A stretch of DNA of 64,000 nt, from assembly GCA_966211675.1 (NCBI GenBank), contig CBIHPK010000007.1:31581-95580 (forward strand). The letters are read 5' to 3'. The position numbers were made by a program, and so were the translations under genes. Below, one piece after another: positions 9,093 through 17,737 of this stretch (position 1 is its first letter; each line of letters starts with the position of its first letter). This stretch comes from SCUS01 sp966211675 (GTDB lineage Bacteria; Myxococcota_A; Polyangia; Polyangiales; Ga0077539). Under the pieces are notes generated by a model. It ran no database searches. It saw only the letters and a list, made by a program, of their open reading frames with translations, and was not told where the DNA came from.

Positions 9093-11609
9093 ATGGTCCG
9101 CTGGCTCACCCCCGCCGCGATCTTCTCCTTCGCGATCATCGCGATCCTGCTGCGACGGATTCGCCGCGACGCGGGCGGCCGGGTGGACACCCGCTACTTC
9201 CAGCAGGTGGGGTGGACCTTCGCGGCGGGCGTGCTCTGCCTGACCCTCGCCCACCTCGGCGGCGTCCGCGTGGGCCACCCCCTGGTGGTGGTCCCGAGCG
9301 CGCTCGCGACCTACGGCTCGGCCTACCTCCTCACGCTCTTCGCCTATAGCTTCCCCCGCGACCGGACCGCGCCCCTCTCGCTGCGCCTCCCGCTGCTGGT
9401 GGTCACCGGGCTCTTCATCGCCTCGACCGTGCGCATGAGCCTCGTCAGCGGCCGCGAGCCCGCCTGGACGCTGCTTTACATGCTCCCGTATTTCACCCTC
9501 ACGGTGGTCTACGTGACCCGCAACTGGCGCCTCGCCACGAGCCCCGGCGAGCGCGGCCCGAGCGCTCCGGTCTCCGTGGTGCAGGCCGCCATCCTCGCCC
9601 CGTGGGTGCTGAGCCTGCTCGTCTACGGGACGCTGCACCTCGTCGGCAACGCGCTCCTCCCCCCTTGGACCGACCTCGCCCAGTGCATGGCCATGGCCGT
9701 CTTCGTGGTCGGCGGCGTCGGCGTGGCGATCCTCCGGTACCACCTCTTCGAGGTGCGCGTGCTGCTCGCCGAGGCGCTGGTCGCCACCGCCGCGGCCGCC
9801 CTCTTCGCCGCCTACCTGGGCTTCGTGGCCCCCGCGCTGCACCCGATCCTCGCCGCCGGGTCGACCTCCGCCCTCGCCACCGTCGTCGTGGCGGGCCTGC
9901 CGACCCTGCTGCTCCAGGGCACCCTCGACGCGCTCGACCGCGTCATGGGCCGCACCGGCTCCATGATCGCCTCGGGGCCCTCCTCGCGCGGCGTGCTCGA
10001 GCGCGTGCTCTCCGTGACCTCCACGATGATCGACCCCGACGCGGTGCTCGCGATGGCGCTCGGGGCGCTGCACGAGGTGACCGACGGCGAGGTGCGCTTC
10101 CTGCGGCACGGGCGCACGCCGCCCGGCGAGCGCGAGGAGATGTCCCACGCGCTGGTGGAGATGATCGAGCAGCACCCGCGGCGCTTCCACTCGCTGGACC
10201 ACGCCCCCGAGCTGCCCCCGGCGTTGTTGGCCTGGATGCAGCGCGAGGAGGTGCATCTGGTGGTGCCGGTGCGCCGCGAGCGAGCCCTGCACGGGGTGCT
10301 GCTGGTGCGCGCCGACGGGCTCAGCCGCGACGCCACGCTGCTCTGCGCCTCGCTGGCCGAGCACGTGGCGCTGAAGTTCGAGAACTTCTCGCTCTACGCC
10401 CGCGCCGCCCTCGCGACGAGCGAGCTCGCGGACTACCGGGTCTTCCTCGAGAACGTCGTGGACAGCCTGCCGGTGGGCGTCGCCGTGGTCGACCCCGAGC
10501 TGCGAGTGAAGGCCTGGAACCGCGTGCTGGAGCGCACCACGGGCATCGCCGCGACGGCCGCCATCGGGAGCCACTACTTCGACGACCTGCACCCGGAGTT
10601 CAAGACCCCGGAGGCGACGGCCACCATCGAGGCGCTCACGCTCGACCCGACGCGGGTGATGCACCACGCGGCGATGTCCGTGGCGACCCCCTCGGGCGAG
10701 CGCTTCCAGGACGTCACCGTCGCCCCCTTCCGCGACCGCCTCGGGCAGCCGACCGGCGTCGTGGTGATCACCCAGGACGTCACCGAGCAGGTGCGCCTCG
10801 GCCGCGAGGTGGAGGAGTCCCGGCGCCTCGCCGCCCTCGGCTCCTTCGCGGCGGCCATCGCGCACGACATCCGGACGCCGCTCACCTCCATCGCGATGAA
10901 CGTCCAGATCCTCCGGGCGCGCTCCAGCCTCTCGGAGAGCGACCGCGAGTACCTCGACATCGCCAGCGAGGAGATCACCCGGCTCGGCGCCTCCGTGGCG
11001 GAGATCCTCGACTTCGCCCGCCCCCTCCAGCTCCGTCGCCGCCCGGTCGCGCCGCGGGAGCTCCTGGACGACGTGGCGCGCACCCTCGCCCCGGTGCTCG
11101 CCGATCGGGGCGTCACCCTCGACGTGACTCTCGCGGGCAGCGACCCCGCGCCGCCGCCGCTCGCGGACGAGCGAGCCCTGAGGCAGCTGCTCATCAACCT
11201 CATCGACAACGCCGCCAACGCCTCCGCCCCGGGCAGCACGGTGACCGTCGAGGCCGACCTCGACGCGTCGCGGCTCGTCCTTCGGGTCGTCGATCACGGC
11301 CGCGGCATCGCGCCGGAGCACCTCGACCGGATCTTCGAGCCCTTCTTCACCACCCGCCCCGACGGCACCGGGCTCGGCCTCGCCATCGCGCAGAAGATCG
11401 TCCGAGGCCACGCCGGCGAGATCACCGTGCGCAGCGAGCCCGAGCGAGGGGCGACCTTCGAGGTCACGCTCCCCGGCGCGGGCCTAGTCGCGGGCGAAGA
11501 TCGTCGCGATCCCCTGGCCCACGCCGATGCAGAGCGACGCGGCGCCGAGCCGAAGCCCCTGCCGGCGCATGCGGTGGAGCAGCGTGGTGGCGATGCGCGC
11601 CCCGGATGA
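9093..11609 (+). CDS. Membrane sensor histidine kinase (multi-TM, PAS, HisKA, HATPase)
   Basis: The start has GGAGG overlapping the regulator's stop, so the pair is co-translated. Residues 1-275 hold about eight hydrophobic helices. A GAF-like region follows (about 300-430), then a PAS domain (about 445-565), HisKA with His591 in AIAHDIRTPLTSI, N-box NLIDNAANA (702-710), DHGRGIA (734-740) and GTGLGL (758-763). The kinase fold ends near residue 796; the last 43 residues are read from DNA antisense to the thiolase 3' end (126-bp overlap). It is the cognate kinase of the NtrC-type regulator upstream. The signal is unknown. Confidence 0.93.
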   Translation: MVRWLTPAAIFSFAIIAILLRRIRRDAGGRVDTRYFQQVGWTFAAGVLCLTLAHLGGVRVGHPLVVVPSALATYGSAYLLTLFAYSFPRDRTAPLSLRLPLLVVTGLFIASTVRMSLVSGREPAWTLLYMLPYFTLTVVYVTRNWRLATSPGERGPSAPVSVVQAAILAPWVLSLLVYGTLHLVGNALLPPWTDLAQCMAMAVFVVGGVGVAILRYHLFEVRVLLAEALVATAAAALFAAYLGFVAPALHPILAAGSTSALATVVVAGLPTLLLQGTLDALDRVMGRTGSMIASGPSSRGVLERVLSVTSTMIDPDAVLAMALGALHEVTDGEVRFLRHGRTPPGEREEMSHALVEMIEQHPRRFHSLDHAPELPPALLAWMQREEVHLVVPVRRERALHGVLLVRADGLSRDATLLCASLAEHVALKFENFSLYARAALATSELADYRVFLENVVDSLPVGVAVVDPELRVKAWNRVLERTTGIAATAAIGSHYFDDLHPEFKTPEATATIEALTLDPTRVMHHAAMSVATPSGERFQDVTVAPFRDRLGQPTGVVVITQDVTEQVRLGREVEESRRLAALGSFAAAIAHDIRTPLTSIAMNVQILRARSSLSESDREYLDIASEEITRLGASVAEILDFARPLQLRRRPVAPRELLDDVARTLAPVLADRGVTLDVTLAGSDPAPPPLADERALRQLLINLIDNAANASAPGSTVTVEADLDASRLVLRVVDHGRGIAPEHLDRIFEPFFTTRPDGTGLGLAIAQKIVRGHAGEITVRSEPERGATFEVTLPGAGLVAGEDRRDPLAHADAERRGAEPKPLPAHAVEQRGGDARPG

Positions 11610-12698
11610 TCCGATGGGGTGACCGAGCGCGATGGCCCCGCCGTCGGGGTTCACCTTCGCGGGGTCGAGGCCGAGCGAGTCGATGCAGGCGAGCGCCTGC
11701 GCCGCGAAGGCCTCGTTGAGCTCGATGGTGTCGAGCGCGTCGGCGCCGAGGCCCGCGCGAGCGAGCGCCCGGGTCATGGCCGGGATCGGGCCGAGCCCCA
11801 TGAGCCCCGGCTCGACGCCCGCGACGGCGTTGGAGACCACCCGGCCGAGGGGAGTGAGCCCGTGCCGCTGCACGAACTCCTCGGAGGCCACCAGCACCGC
11901 CGAGGCGCCGTCGTTGATGGGCGACGAGTTGCCCGCGGTGACGCTCCCCCCCTTGCGGAAGACCGGGGCGAGCCTGGCGAGCTGCTCGATGGAGGCGTCC
12001 GAGCGCACCGACTCGTCGGCCGCGACGATCACCGCGGGGCCCTTGCGCTGGGCGATCTCCACGGGGACGAGCTCGTCCGCGAAGGCCCCCTCGGCGACGG
12101 CGCGCGCGGCGCGCTGGTGGCTGGCGAGGGCGAAGCGGTCCTGCGCCTCGCGGGAGATGGAGCGCAGCGCGGCGACGTTCTCCGCGGTGTCGCCCATGGA
12201 CTCGAGCGGGAAGCGCTCGGCCATCTTCGGGTTGGTGAAGCGCCACCCGAGCGAGGTGTCGAACATCGCGGGCACCGCGCGGTCGAAGGCCTCGGCGGCC
12301 TTGGCCATCACGAAGGGCGCTCGGGTCATGCTCTCGACGCCGCCCGCGATCATCACCGAGCGCTCGCCCGTCGCGATGGCGCGGTACGCGTACTGGATCG
12401 CCTCGAGCCCGGAGCCGCACAGCCGGTTGACCGTGACGCCGGTGACCTCGTAGGGCAGCCCCGCGAGCAGCAGCGCCATGCGCGCGACGTTGCGGTTGTC
12501 CTCTCCGGCCTGGTTGGTCGCGCCGAAGACCACCTCGTCGACCCCCTCCCTCGCGGCGGGGACGCGGTCGAGCAGCGCGGTGATGGTGCGGGCGGCTAGG
12601 TCGTCCGGGCGCACGGAGGAGAGGCCGCCGCGGTAGCGCCCGACGGGCGTGCGGACGGCGTCGACGATGTAGACCCGCGGGGCAGTCGGAGCGCTCAT
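11484..12698 (-). CDS. Thiolase (acetyl-CoA C-acyltransferase, PcaF/FadA-like)
   Basis: At 404 residues it is full length for a degradative thiolase. The nucleophile Cys94 lies in VNRLCGSGLEA, GGVESMTRAPFV follows, then NEAFAAQAL, the catalytic His in GGAIALGHPIG and Cys390 in LCIGVGQG. It cleaves 3-oxoacyl-CoA with CoA in beta-oxidation or the beta-ketoadipate pathway. The N-terminus (DAVRTPVGRYRGGLSSVRPDD) resembles 3-oxoadipyl-CoA thiolases most, but no aromatic-catabolism genes are near. A 3-hydroxyacyl-CoA dehydrogenase lies 4 kb away on the same strand. Its 3' end overlaps the convergent histidine kinase. Confidence 0.93.
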   Translation of the reverse strand: MSAPTAPRVYIVDAVRTPVGRYRGGLSSVRPDDLAARTITALLDRVPAAREGVDEVVFGATNQAGEDNRNVARMALLLAGLPYEVTGVTVNRLCGSGLEAIQYAYRAIATGERSVMIAGGVESMTRAPFVMAKAAEAFDRAVPAMFDTSLGWRFTNPKMAERFPLESMGDTAENVAALRSISREAQDRFALASHQRAARAVAEGAFADELVPVEIAQRKGPAVIVAADESVRSDASIEQLARLAPVFRKGGSVTAGNSSPINDGASAVLVASEEFVQRHGLTPLGRVVSNAVAGVEPGLMGLGPIPAMTRALARAGLGADALDTIELNEAFAAQALACIDSLGLDPAKVNPDGGAIALGHPIGSSGARIATTLLHRMRRQGLRLGAASLCIGVGQGIATIFARD

Positions 12699-12726
12699 GA
12701 GGCGCGGGAAGCTATCACCGCGACGC

Positions 12727-14493
12727 TCAGACGAGGAGGTACCTCAGCACGACCAGCAGCGCGGCCGTGAGCAGCAGGTTGAGCGCCAGCACGAGCGCGA
12801 TCATCCAGGGGGTGAGCTTCACCTCGCGCGAGTGCCACGGCAGCGGCGCCGCCGCGGGCACGTCGCGGACGCGCGTGTCGGGGCGGGCGATGGGCGAGAC
12901 CGGCGGGCGGTCGAAGGTCGCCGCGCGCTCGTTGCGCAGGGGGGTCGGCGACCGGCGCTGCATCGCGCTGGGAAAGCCCGCCGGCTGGGTGAGCGAGCGC
13001 ACCGGCGCGGGGAAGCGCGAACGGGCCGGAGCGCCGGCGGCCATCGGCATCGGCGCCGGGCGCGTCGAGGGCGGAGCGATCGGGGCGGGATGGTCGGCGA
13101 AGTCCCCCTCGAACTGCGCCCGCGGCGGCTCGGAGAGAACCCTCGGGATCAGCGAAGCGACGGCGGGGCTGGTGAACTCCTCGGAGAGGAGCTCGAGCAC
13201 CTCGGGGTCGTCGATGTCCACGGCCGCGGAGCTGATCTCGACGTCCGCGGGCTCCGACGCGTCGGACTTCGAGCCGGTCCCGTCGGGGACGGCCGCCGAC
13301 GCCGCGAGCTCGACGCCCGTGGGCGACAGTCGCGCGGTGCGATCGGCGTCCAGGTTGAGCCAGGAGTTGGCGTCCTCCTCGGTGCGACGATAGGCGCCGG
13401 AGGCGTCGGAGCGAAAAGCTAGGCTCGAGTGCCCCTGCGACGAGCCGAGGCGGGGCGAGGCGCCGTTCGATGCGAGCAGCGGGGAGATGGGGCGCGAGGA
13501 CGACTGCCTCGCCGTGTCGGGGGGCGGCCTCGTGGAGACCCTGGCGGTGCTGGACATCGCCGCGGCCTGCATCGTCGTCGGGCGCCCCATCGCCCCGGCG
13601 ACCGGCGGGACCGTGACCGTGCGCGGAACCCCCTCGCGCAGCGTGCGCCTCGACGTGAGCAGCGTGCCCGGCACCTGCTCGATCGCCTCGGCCAGCTCCA
13701 TGGCGAAGGCGCTCGCGCTCACGGGCCGGCGCGACGGATCGATCGACCACGCCCGGTGGAAGAGCTCATCGAGGGGCTCCAGACCCTCCTGCGGAGCGAG
13801 CGCGATGTACGGCAGCTGGCGTCGCTGCACGGCGTTGAGCACCGCGGCGGCCCCGTTGCCGGCAAAGGCCGGGCGCCCGGTGAGGGCCTCGAAGGCGAGC
13901 GTCGCGAGCGAGAAGATGTCCGCCGCGGGCGTGAGCTCGTAGGAGCCCTCGAGCTCCTCGGGCGAGAGGTAGTTCGGCTTGGAGGCGGGGTGCTGCGGCC
14001 GGTCCGCGTGGCCGACCGCGAGGAGCTTCACCGGCTGAGAATCCGGCGGGATCAGCACGGTCTCGGGCATCAGCACGCGGTGCAGCACCGGGGGGCTGCG
14101 GCCGTGGAGGTAGTCGAGCGCCGCGGCGACCTCGTCGATGATGCGTCGGAGCTCGGCGACGGGGATGACCTCGCCGCCGGCGAGGCGGCTGCGCAGCGTG
14201 CGGCCGTCGGTCCACTCGGTGATCATCACCGGCAGCTGGTTGGCCGTGTATCCGAGCGCGTGCACCTCGACGAGGTTGGGGTGCTTCAGCGCGCGGCCGA
14301 GCACCGCGGTGCGCTCGAACCACTCGCGGAGTTCTTCGACGTGGAGGGGGTGCAGGACGAGCGCCCGGGCCTTCTGTCCCCGTCCCTCCGCGGGGAAGGC
14401 CTCGTAGACGAGCCCGATGCGATCAGCGTGGCTCAGCGCCCCGAGGATGAACCCACCGGGAAGCTGCGAACCTGGTGATGCCATCCGACTCAT
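12727..14493 (-). CDS. Membrane-anchored Ser/Thr pseudokinase
   Basis: The 588-residue protein keeps the kinase outline (HPNLVEVHALGY at 71-82, YLSPEE at 175-180, ADIFSLATLAFEALTGRPAF) but lacks catalytic residues. There is no Gly-rich loop, no VAIK lysine (ARALVLHP at 42-49), HRD is HRV at 138-140 with the following Lys and Asn also replaced, and DFG reads VGH at 160-162. A 270-residue disordered Ser/Pro/Ala region follows, ending in one C-terminal membrane helix (about 560-585), so the pseudokinase faces the cytoplasm. A scaffold or sensor role is inferred. ATG at 14484 is an alternative start. Confidence 0.85.
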   Translation of the reverse strand: MSRMASPGSQLPGGFILGALSHADRIGLVYEAFPAEGRGQKARALVLHPLHVEELREWFERTAVLGRALKHPNLVEVHALGYTANQLPVMITEWTDGRTLRSRLAGGEVIPVAELRRIIDEVAAALDYLHGRSPPVLHRVLMPETVLIPPDSQPVKLLAVGHADRPQHPASKPNYLSPEELEGSYELTPAADIFSLATLAFEALTGRPAFAGNGAAAVLNAVQRRQLPYIALAPQEGLEPLDELFHRAWSIDPSRRPVSASAFAMELAEAIEQVPGTLLTSRRTLREGVPRTVTVPPVAGAMGRPTTMQAAAMSSTARVSTRPPPDTARQSSSRPISPLLASNGASPRLGSSQGHSSLAFRSDASGAYRRTEEDANSWLNLDADRTARLSPTGVELAASAAVPDGTGSKSDASEPADVEISSAAVDIDDPEVLELLSEEFTSPAVASLIPRVLSEPPRAQFEGDFADHPAPIAPPSTRPAPMPMAAGAPARSRFPAPVRSLTQPAGFPSAMQRRSPTPLRNERAATFDRPPVSPIARPDTRVRDVPAAAPLPWHSREVKLTPWMIALVLALNLLLTAALLVVLRYLLV

Positions 14494-14558
14494 GGGCGCA
14501 GCGACGCTACTTCAAGCGCTCACCGGACGCACGATCGCGGCAGTCTTTGGGAGCCGCT

Positions 14559-15317
14559 CTACTCCTCGCCGGCGGACGCGCAGCAGCGGAAGCCGATGGA
14601 GTAGTCGTGGTAGGCGGTGTTGTGTCCGGGGGTGCGGTACCAGCAGCCCTCGCCGTTGATGGTCGTGTCCATGTAGTAGCCGCCGCGGAAGGTGCCCGTG
14701 GAGTCCGCGGTCCACTCGTGGAGGTTGCCCACCATGTCGAAGACGCCGTGCTCGTTGGTGCAGCCCGCGTGGGCGCCGGTGAGGGAGACGGTGCCGGGGA
14801 GCTGGTTGATCTGCGGGTCGTTCATCAGCGCCATGCCCCAGAGGTAGGGGGTGGTCGCGCGGAAGAGCCGGACGACGGGGTGCCAGCGGTGGTTCTCGTT
14901 GCAGCGACCGTCTTCACGCTGGTTGCTGTACCCGTGGGTGCGGCCGTTGGGCCCCCGACAGGAGCGGAACCACTCGCGCTCCGAGCACAGCCGCTTGCCC
15001 GACCGGGCGCACGCCCTCGCGGCCTGCACCTGGGAGATGTACCCCTGCGGAACGACCCCTCTTCGGGTGACCGCCCGGACGTCGGCGCGCCCGGGGTTCA
15101 TGTACGGCGAGTGCGGGACCTCACGGCCGTCGGGCCGGATCTCCATCAGCGACGCCTCGTAGCGGTCGACACAGAACCCGCTGCCCGACACGAAGGCCAT
15201 CCCATCCGGGCAGGGCGCGTTGGAGCTCGCGACGGACGCCCCGAACACCAGCGCGCCGAGGAGCGCGAACATGGAGAGGGTCAACACGCTCTTGGGCAGG
15301 CCGGACGTTCGCTGCAT
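14559..15317 (-). CDS. Exported SUMF1/FGE-fold protein, probably not a formylglycine synthase
   Basis: ATG at 15317 follows GAGGAAC and opens a signal peptide (SVLTLSMFALLGALVFGASV), giving 252 residues. The SUMF1 fold is recognised by FCVDRYEASL, RLCSEREWFRSCRG, DMVGNLHEWTAD and the terminal YSIGFRCC. In true formylglycine-generating enzymes the RGGSYLCH segment supplies the first catalytic Cys; here it reads RGGYYMDT, and only one Cys follows. The protein therefore likely binds or modifies something else in the periplasm. Numerous Cys suggest disulfides. A 317-bp gap separates it from divergent argJ. Confidence 0.85.
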   Translation of the reverse strand: MQRTSGLPKSVLTLSMFALLGALVFGASVASSNAPCPDGMAFVSGSGFCVDRYEASLMEIRPDGREVPHSPYMNPGRADVRAVTRRGVVPQGYISQVQAARACARSGKRLCSEREWFRSCRGPNGRTHGYSNQREDGRCNENHRWHPVVRLFRATTPYLWGMALMNDPQINQLPGTVSLTGAHAGCTNEHGVFDMVGNLHEWTADSTGTFRGGYYMDTTINGEGCWYRTPGHNTAYHDYSIGFRCCASAGEE

Positions 15318-15634
15318 CAGTTCCTCCGCGGGGGTTCTCGGTGCGGTGGTGTGTCCGCCGGCACCTTTGAATCGCGTTCGAAATCCGTGTGCGAGACCGT
15401 CGCTGGCCTCACGAACCGGCCGCATTCCTAGAGTGGGAACACGAACGGCCAAGTTCAAGAGAGAGCCGACTTGTAAACGCGACCGGCGCTTCGAACAACC
15501 CCCCCGGGTCAACTTTGCGGTGTCGATGTCGGTCGGTGGACGCCACCGTGGGGCCGCGCAGACCCTCCACCCGAGACGAGCCTTGACCCCTGCGCCTACG
15601 GTGAGAGTCTCCGCCGCCGCGAGGCAGAAGACCT
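15318..15634. other. Intergenic region between the SUMF1-fold gene and argJ
   Basis: These 317 bp separate two divergent genes and should hold both promoters. I see no convincing open frame, repeat or hairpin. A TTGACC at 15583-15588 could be a -35 element for argJ, but the sequence 17 bp downstream (AGTCTC) is a poor -10. GC content is somewhat lower than in the flanking genes. Confidence 0.5.
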
Positions 15635-16864
15635 ATGACTGAAGCACGATCTCTCGACGCCCGACTGCATCACCCGCTGCCCGAGCTCCCCGACGCCGCG
15701 GTGACGCTCTCGGAAATTTCATCGCTGCGCGCGGCCGGGGTCGCTGCGGGCATCAAAGCCAGCGGTCGCCCGGACGTCGCGCTGCTCGTCGCCGACGCGC
15801 CCGTCGCGTGCGCGGGCATCTTCACGCAGAACCTCTTCCCCGCGGCGCCCGTCGTCGTGAGCCGAGAGCACCTGCGCGCGAGCGGCGGGATGATCCGCGC
15901 GGTGGTGGTGAACAGCGGCAACGCCAACGCGTGCACCGGCGAGCAGGGCCTCGCGGACGCCCGAGAGATGTGCGACCGCGTCGCCGCCGCCGTGGGCTGC
16001 CGCCCCGAGGAGGTGCTCGTGTGCAGCACCGGGGTGATCGGCCACGCGCTCCCGATGGAGCGGGTGCGCGCGGGCATCGACCAGTGCGTCGCCGCGCTCT
16101 CCTCCGATCGAGAGGCGGGCCGGCGCTTCCTCCAGGCCATCATGACCACCGACGCGTTTCCGAAGGAGCACGGGCTCGCCCTCGCCGGCGCTCGCATCGC
16201 GGGGGTGTGCAAGGGCGCGGGGATGATCCACCCCGACATGGCCACGATGCTGGCCTTCGTCGCGACGGACGCCCGCGCCACGCCCGAAGAGCTGCGGTCG
16301 GCCATCGGAGACATCGCCTCTCGCAGCTTCAACGCCGTGCACGTCGACACGCATCCGAGCACCAACGACACCTTCCTGCTCCTCGCGACGGGGCGCGGTG
16401 AGGCGGGCTTCGCGGGCGTGACGCGCGAGGTCACGGACGTCGCCGGCCACCTGGCGTGGCTCATCGCGCGCGACGGCGAAGGGGCCACCAAGGTCACGAC
16501 CATCCAGGTCACCGGCGCGCGCGACCACGCCGCCGCGAGGGACGTCGCGGACACCGTGGCGCACAGCGCCCTCGTGCGCACGGCCCTCTTCGGCAACGAC
16601 CCCAACTGGGGTCGCTTCGTCTCGCAGGTGGGCAACTCGAAGGCGGTGCGCAGCGTCGCCGGGCTGCGGTGCGCCCTTCAGGGGGTGACGGTCTTCGAGC
16701 ACGACGCCCCGACGGCCTTCGACCGCGCGGCCCTCTCGGCCGCGATGCGCGCGGAGAACCTCGTGCTGGAGATCGCCCTCGCGGAGGGCGACGGCGCGGC
16801 GATGCTGATGACCAGCGACCTCGGGTACCGCTACGTCGAGGTCAACGCCGAGTACACGACGTGA
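15635..16864 (+). CDS. argJ: Bifunctional ornithine acetyltransferase / N-acetylglutamate synthase
   Basis: The 409-residue protein matches ArgJ throughout: VVNSGNANACTG near 92-102, the oxyanion-hole segment STGVIGHALP near 131-140, and the autocleavage site KGAGMIHPDMATML with nucleophile Thr204. A precursor of this type self-cleaves before Thr204 into alpha and beta chains. It transfers acetyl from N-acetylornithine to glutamate in cyclic arginine synthesis. It stands alone, convergent with the dehydrogenase gene 7 bp away, as is common when arg genes are scattered. Confidence 0.96.
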   Translation: MTEARSLDARLHHPLPELPDAAVTLSEISSLRAAGVAAGIKASGRPDVALLVADAPVACAGIFTQNLFPAAPVVVSREHLRASGGMIRAVVVNSGNANACTGEQGLADAREMCDRVAAAVGCRPEEVLVCSTGVIGHALPMERVRAGIDQCVAALSSDREAGRRFLQAIMTTDAFPKEHGLALAGARIAGVCKGAGMIHPDMATMLAFVATDARATPEELRSAIGDIASRSFNAVHVDTHPSTNDTFLLLATGRGEAGFAGVTREVTDVAGHLAWLIARDGEGATKVTTIQVTGARDHAAARDVADTVAHSALVRTALFGNDPNWGRFVSQVGNSKAVRSVAGLRCALQGVTVFEHDAPTAFDRAALSAAMRAENLVLEIALAEGDGAAMLMTSDLGYRYVEVNAEYTT

Positions 16865-16871
16865 CCGGCGC

Positions 16872-17723
16872 TCACCACTTGTAGAAGCCCTCGCCGGTCT
16901 TCTTCCCGAGCTTGCCCGCGCGCACCATCTGCCGCAGCAGCGGGGGAGCGCGAAACTGCTCCCCCAGCTCGCGGTGCAGGTGGTCGAGGATCGCCAGCCG
17001 CACGTCGAGCCCGACCAGGTCCGTGAGCCGGAGCGGGCCCATCGGGTGCCGGTAGCCCAGCTCCATGGCGCGGTCGATGTCCTCGGCGCTGGCCACACCC
17101 TGCTCCAGCATCCGGATGGCCTCGGCGCCGAGCGCCACGCCCAGCCGGCTGGTCGCGAAGCCCGGCATGTCGCGCACCACGATGGGCGTCTTGGCGAGCT
17201 TCGCCGCGAAGGCCAGCGCGCGGTCGATGCTGGCCTCGGCGGTGCGCACTCCGCGCACGATCTCGAGCAGCTCCATCACCGGAACCGGGTTGAAGAAGTG
17301 CAGCCCCACGAGCCTCGACGGGTCGCGCAGCGAAGCCCCGAGCTCGGTGATGGAGAGCGACGAGGTGTTGGACCCGAGCAGCGCCGTCGACGGCGCGAGC
17401 GCGTCGACCCGCTGGAGCAGCTCGCGCTTGAGCTCGATGCGCTCGGGCACCGCCTCGATGACCACGTCCGCCGCCTCGACCGCCGCGCCCAGGTCGCCGC
17501 CCCACTCGATGCGGCCGAGCGCCTCGTCGCGCTGCGCCGCGGAGAGCTTCGCCTTGGCGACCATCCGGTCGAGCGAGTCCCGAACGCCCTTGAGCCCCTT
17601 CTCCCGCGCCCCCTCCGAGGGGTCGCTCACGTGGACGCTCAACCCGACGGCGGCGCACACCTGCGCGATGCCGTGACCCATGGTGCCCGCGCCGAGCACC
17701 GCAACCTTCGTCGTCTCGCTCAT
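16872..17723 (-). CDS. 3-hydroxybutyryl-CoA (3-hydroxyacyl-CoA) dehydrogenase
   Basis: ATG at 17723 begins a 283-residue protein with the NAD-binding VAVLGAGTMGHGIAQVCAA near residues 7-25, the catalytic region GLHFFNPVPVMELLEIV and the C-terminal YRHPMGPLRLTDLVGLD. Length and motifs fit Hbd/PaaH-type single-domain enzymes. It oxidises (S)-3-hydroxyacyl-CoA with NAD+, the step before thiolysis, which the thiolase at 11.5-12.7 kb could perform. It follows the MerR-like gene by 14 bp. The open frame runs upstream to 19418 but that part is only shadow of other genes. Confidence 0.94.
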   Translation of the reverse strand: MSETTKVAVLGAGTMGHGIAQVCAAVGLSVHVSDPSEGAREKGLKGVRDSLDRMVAKAKLSAAQRDEALGRIEWGGDLGAAVEAADVVIEAVPERIELKRELLQRVDALAPSTALLGSNTSSLSITELGASLRDPSRLVGLHFFNPVPVMELLEIVRGVRTAEASIDRALAFAAKLAKTPIVVRDMPGFATSRLGVALGAEAIRMLEQGVASAEDIDRAMELGYRHPMGPLRLTDLVGLDVRLAILDHLHRELGEQFRAPPLLRQMVRAGKLGKKTGEGFYKW

Positions 17724-17737
17724 CGCGGGCGTTGATA

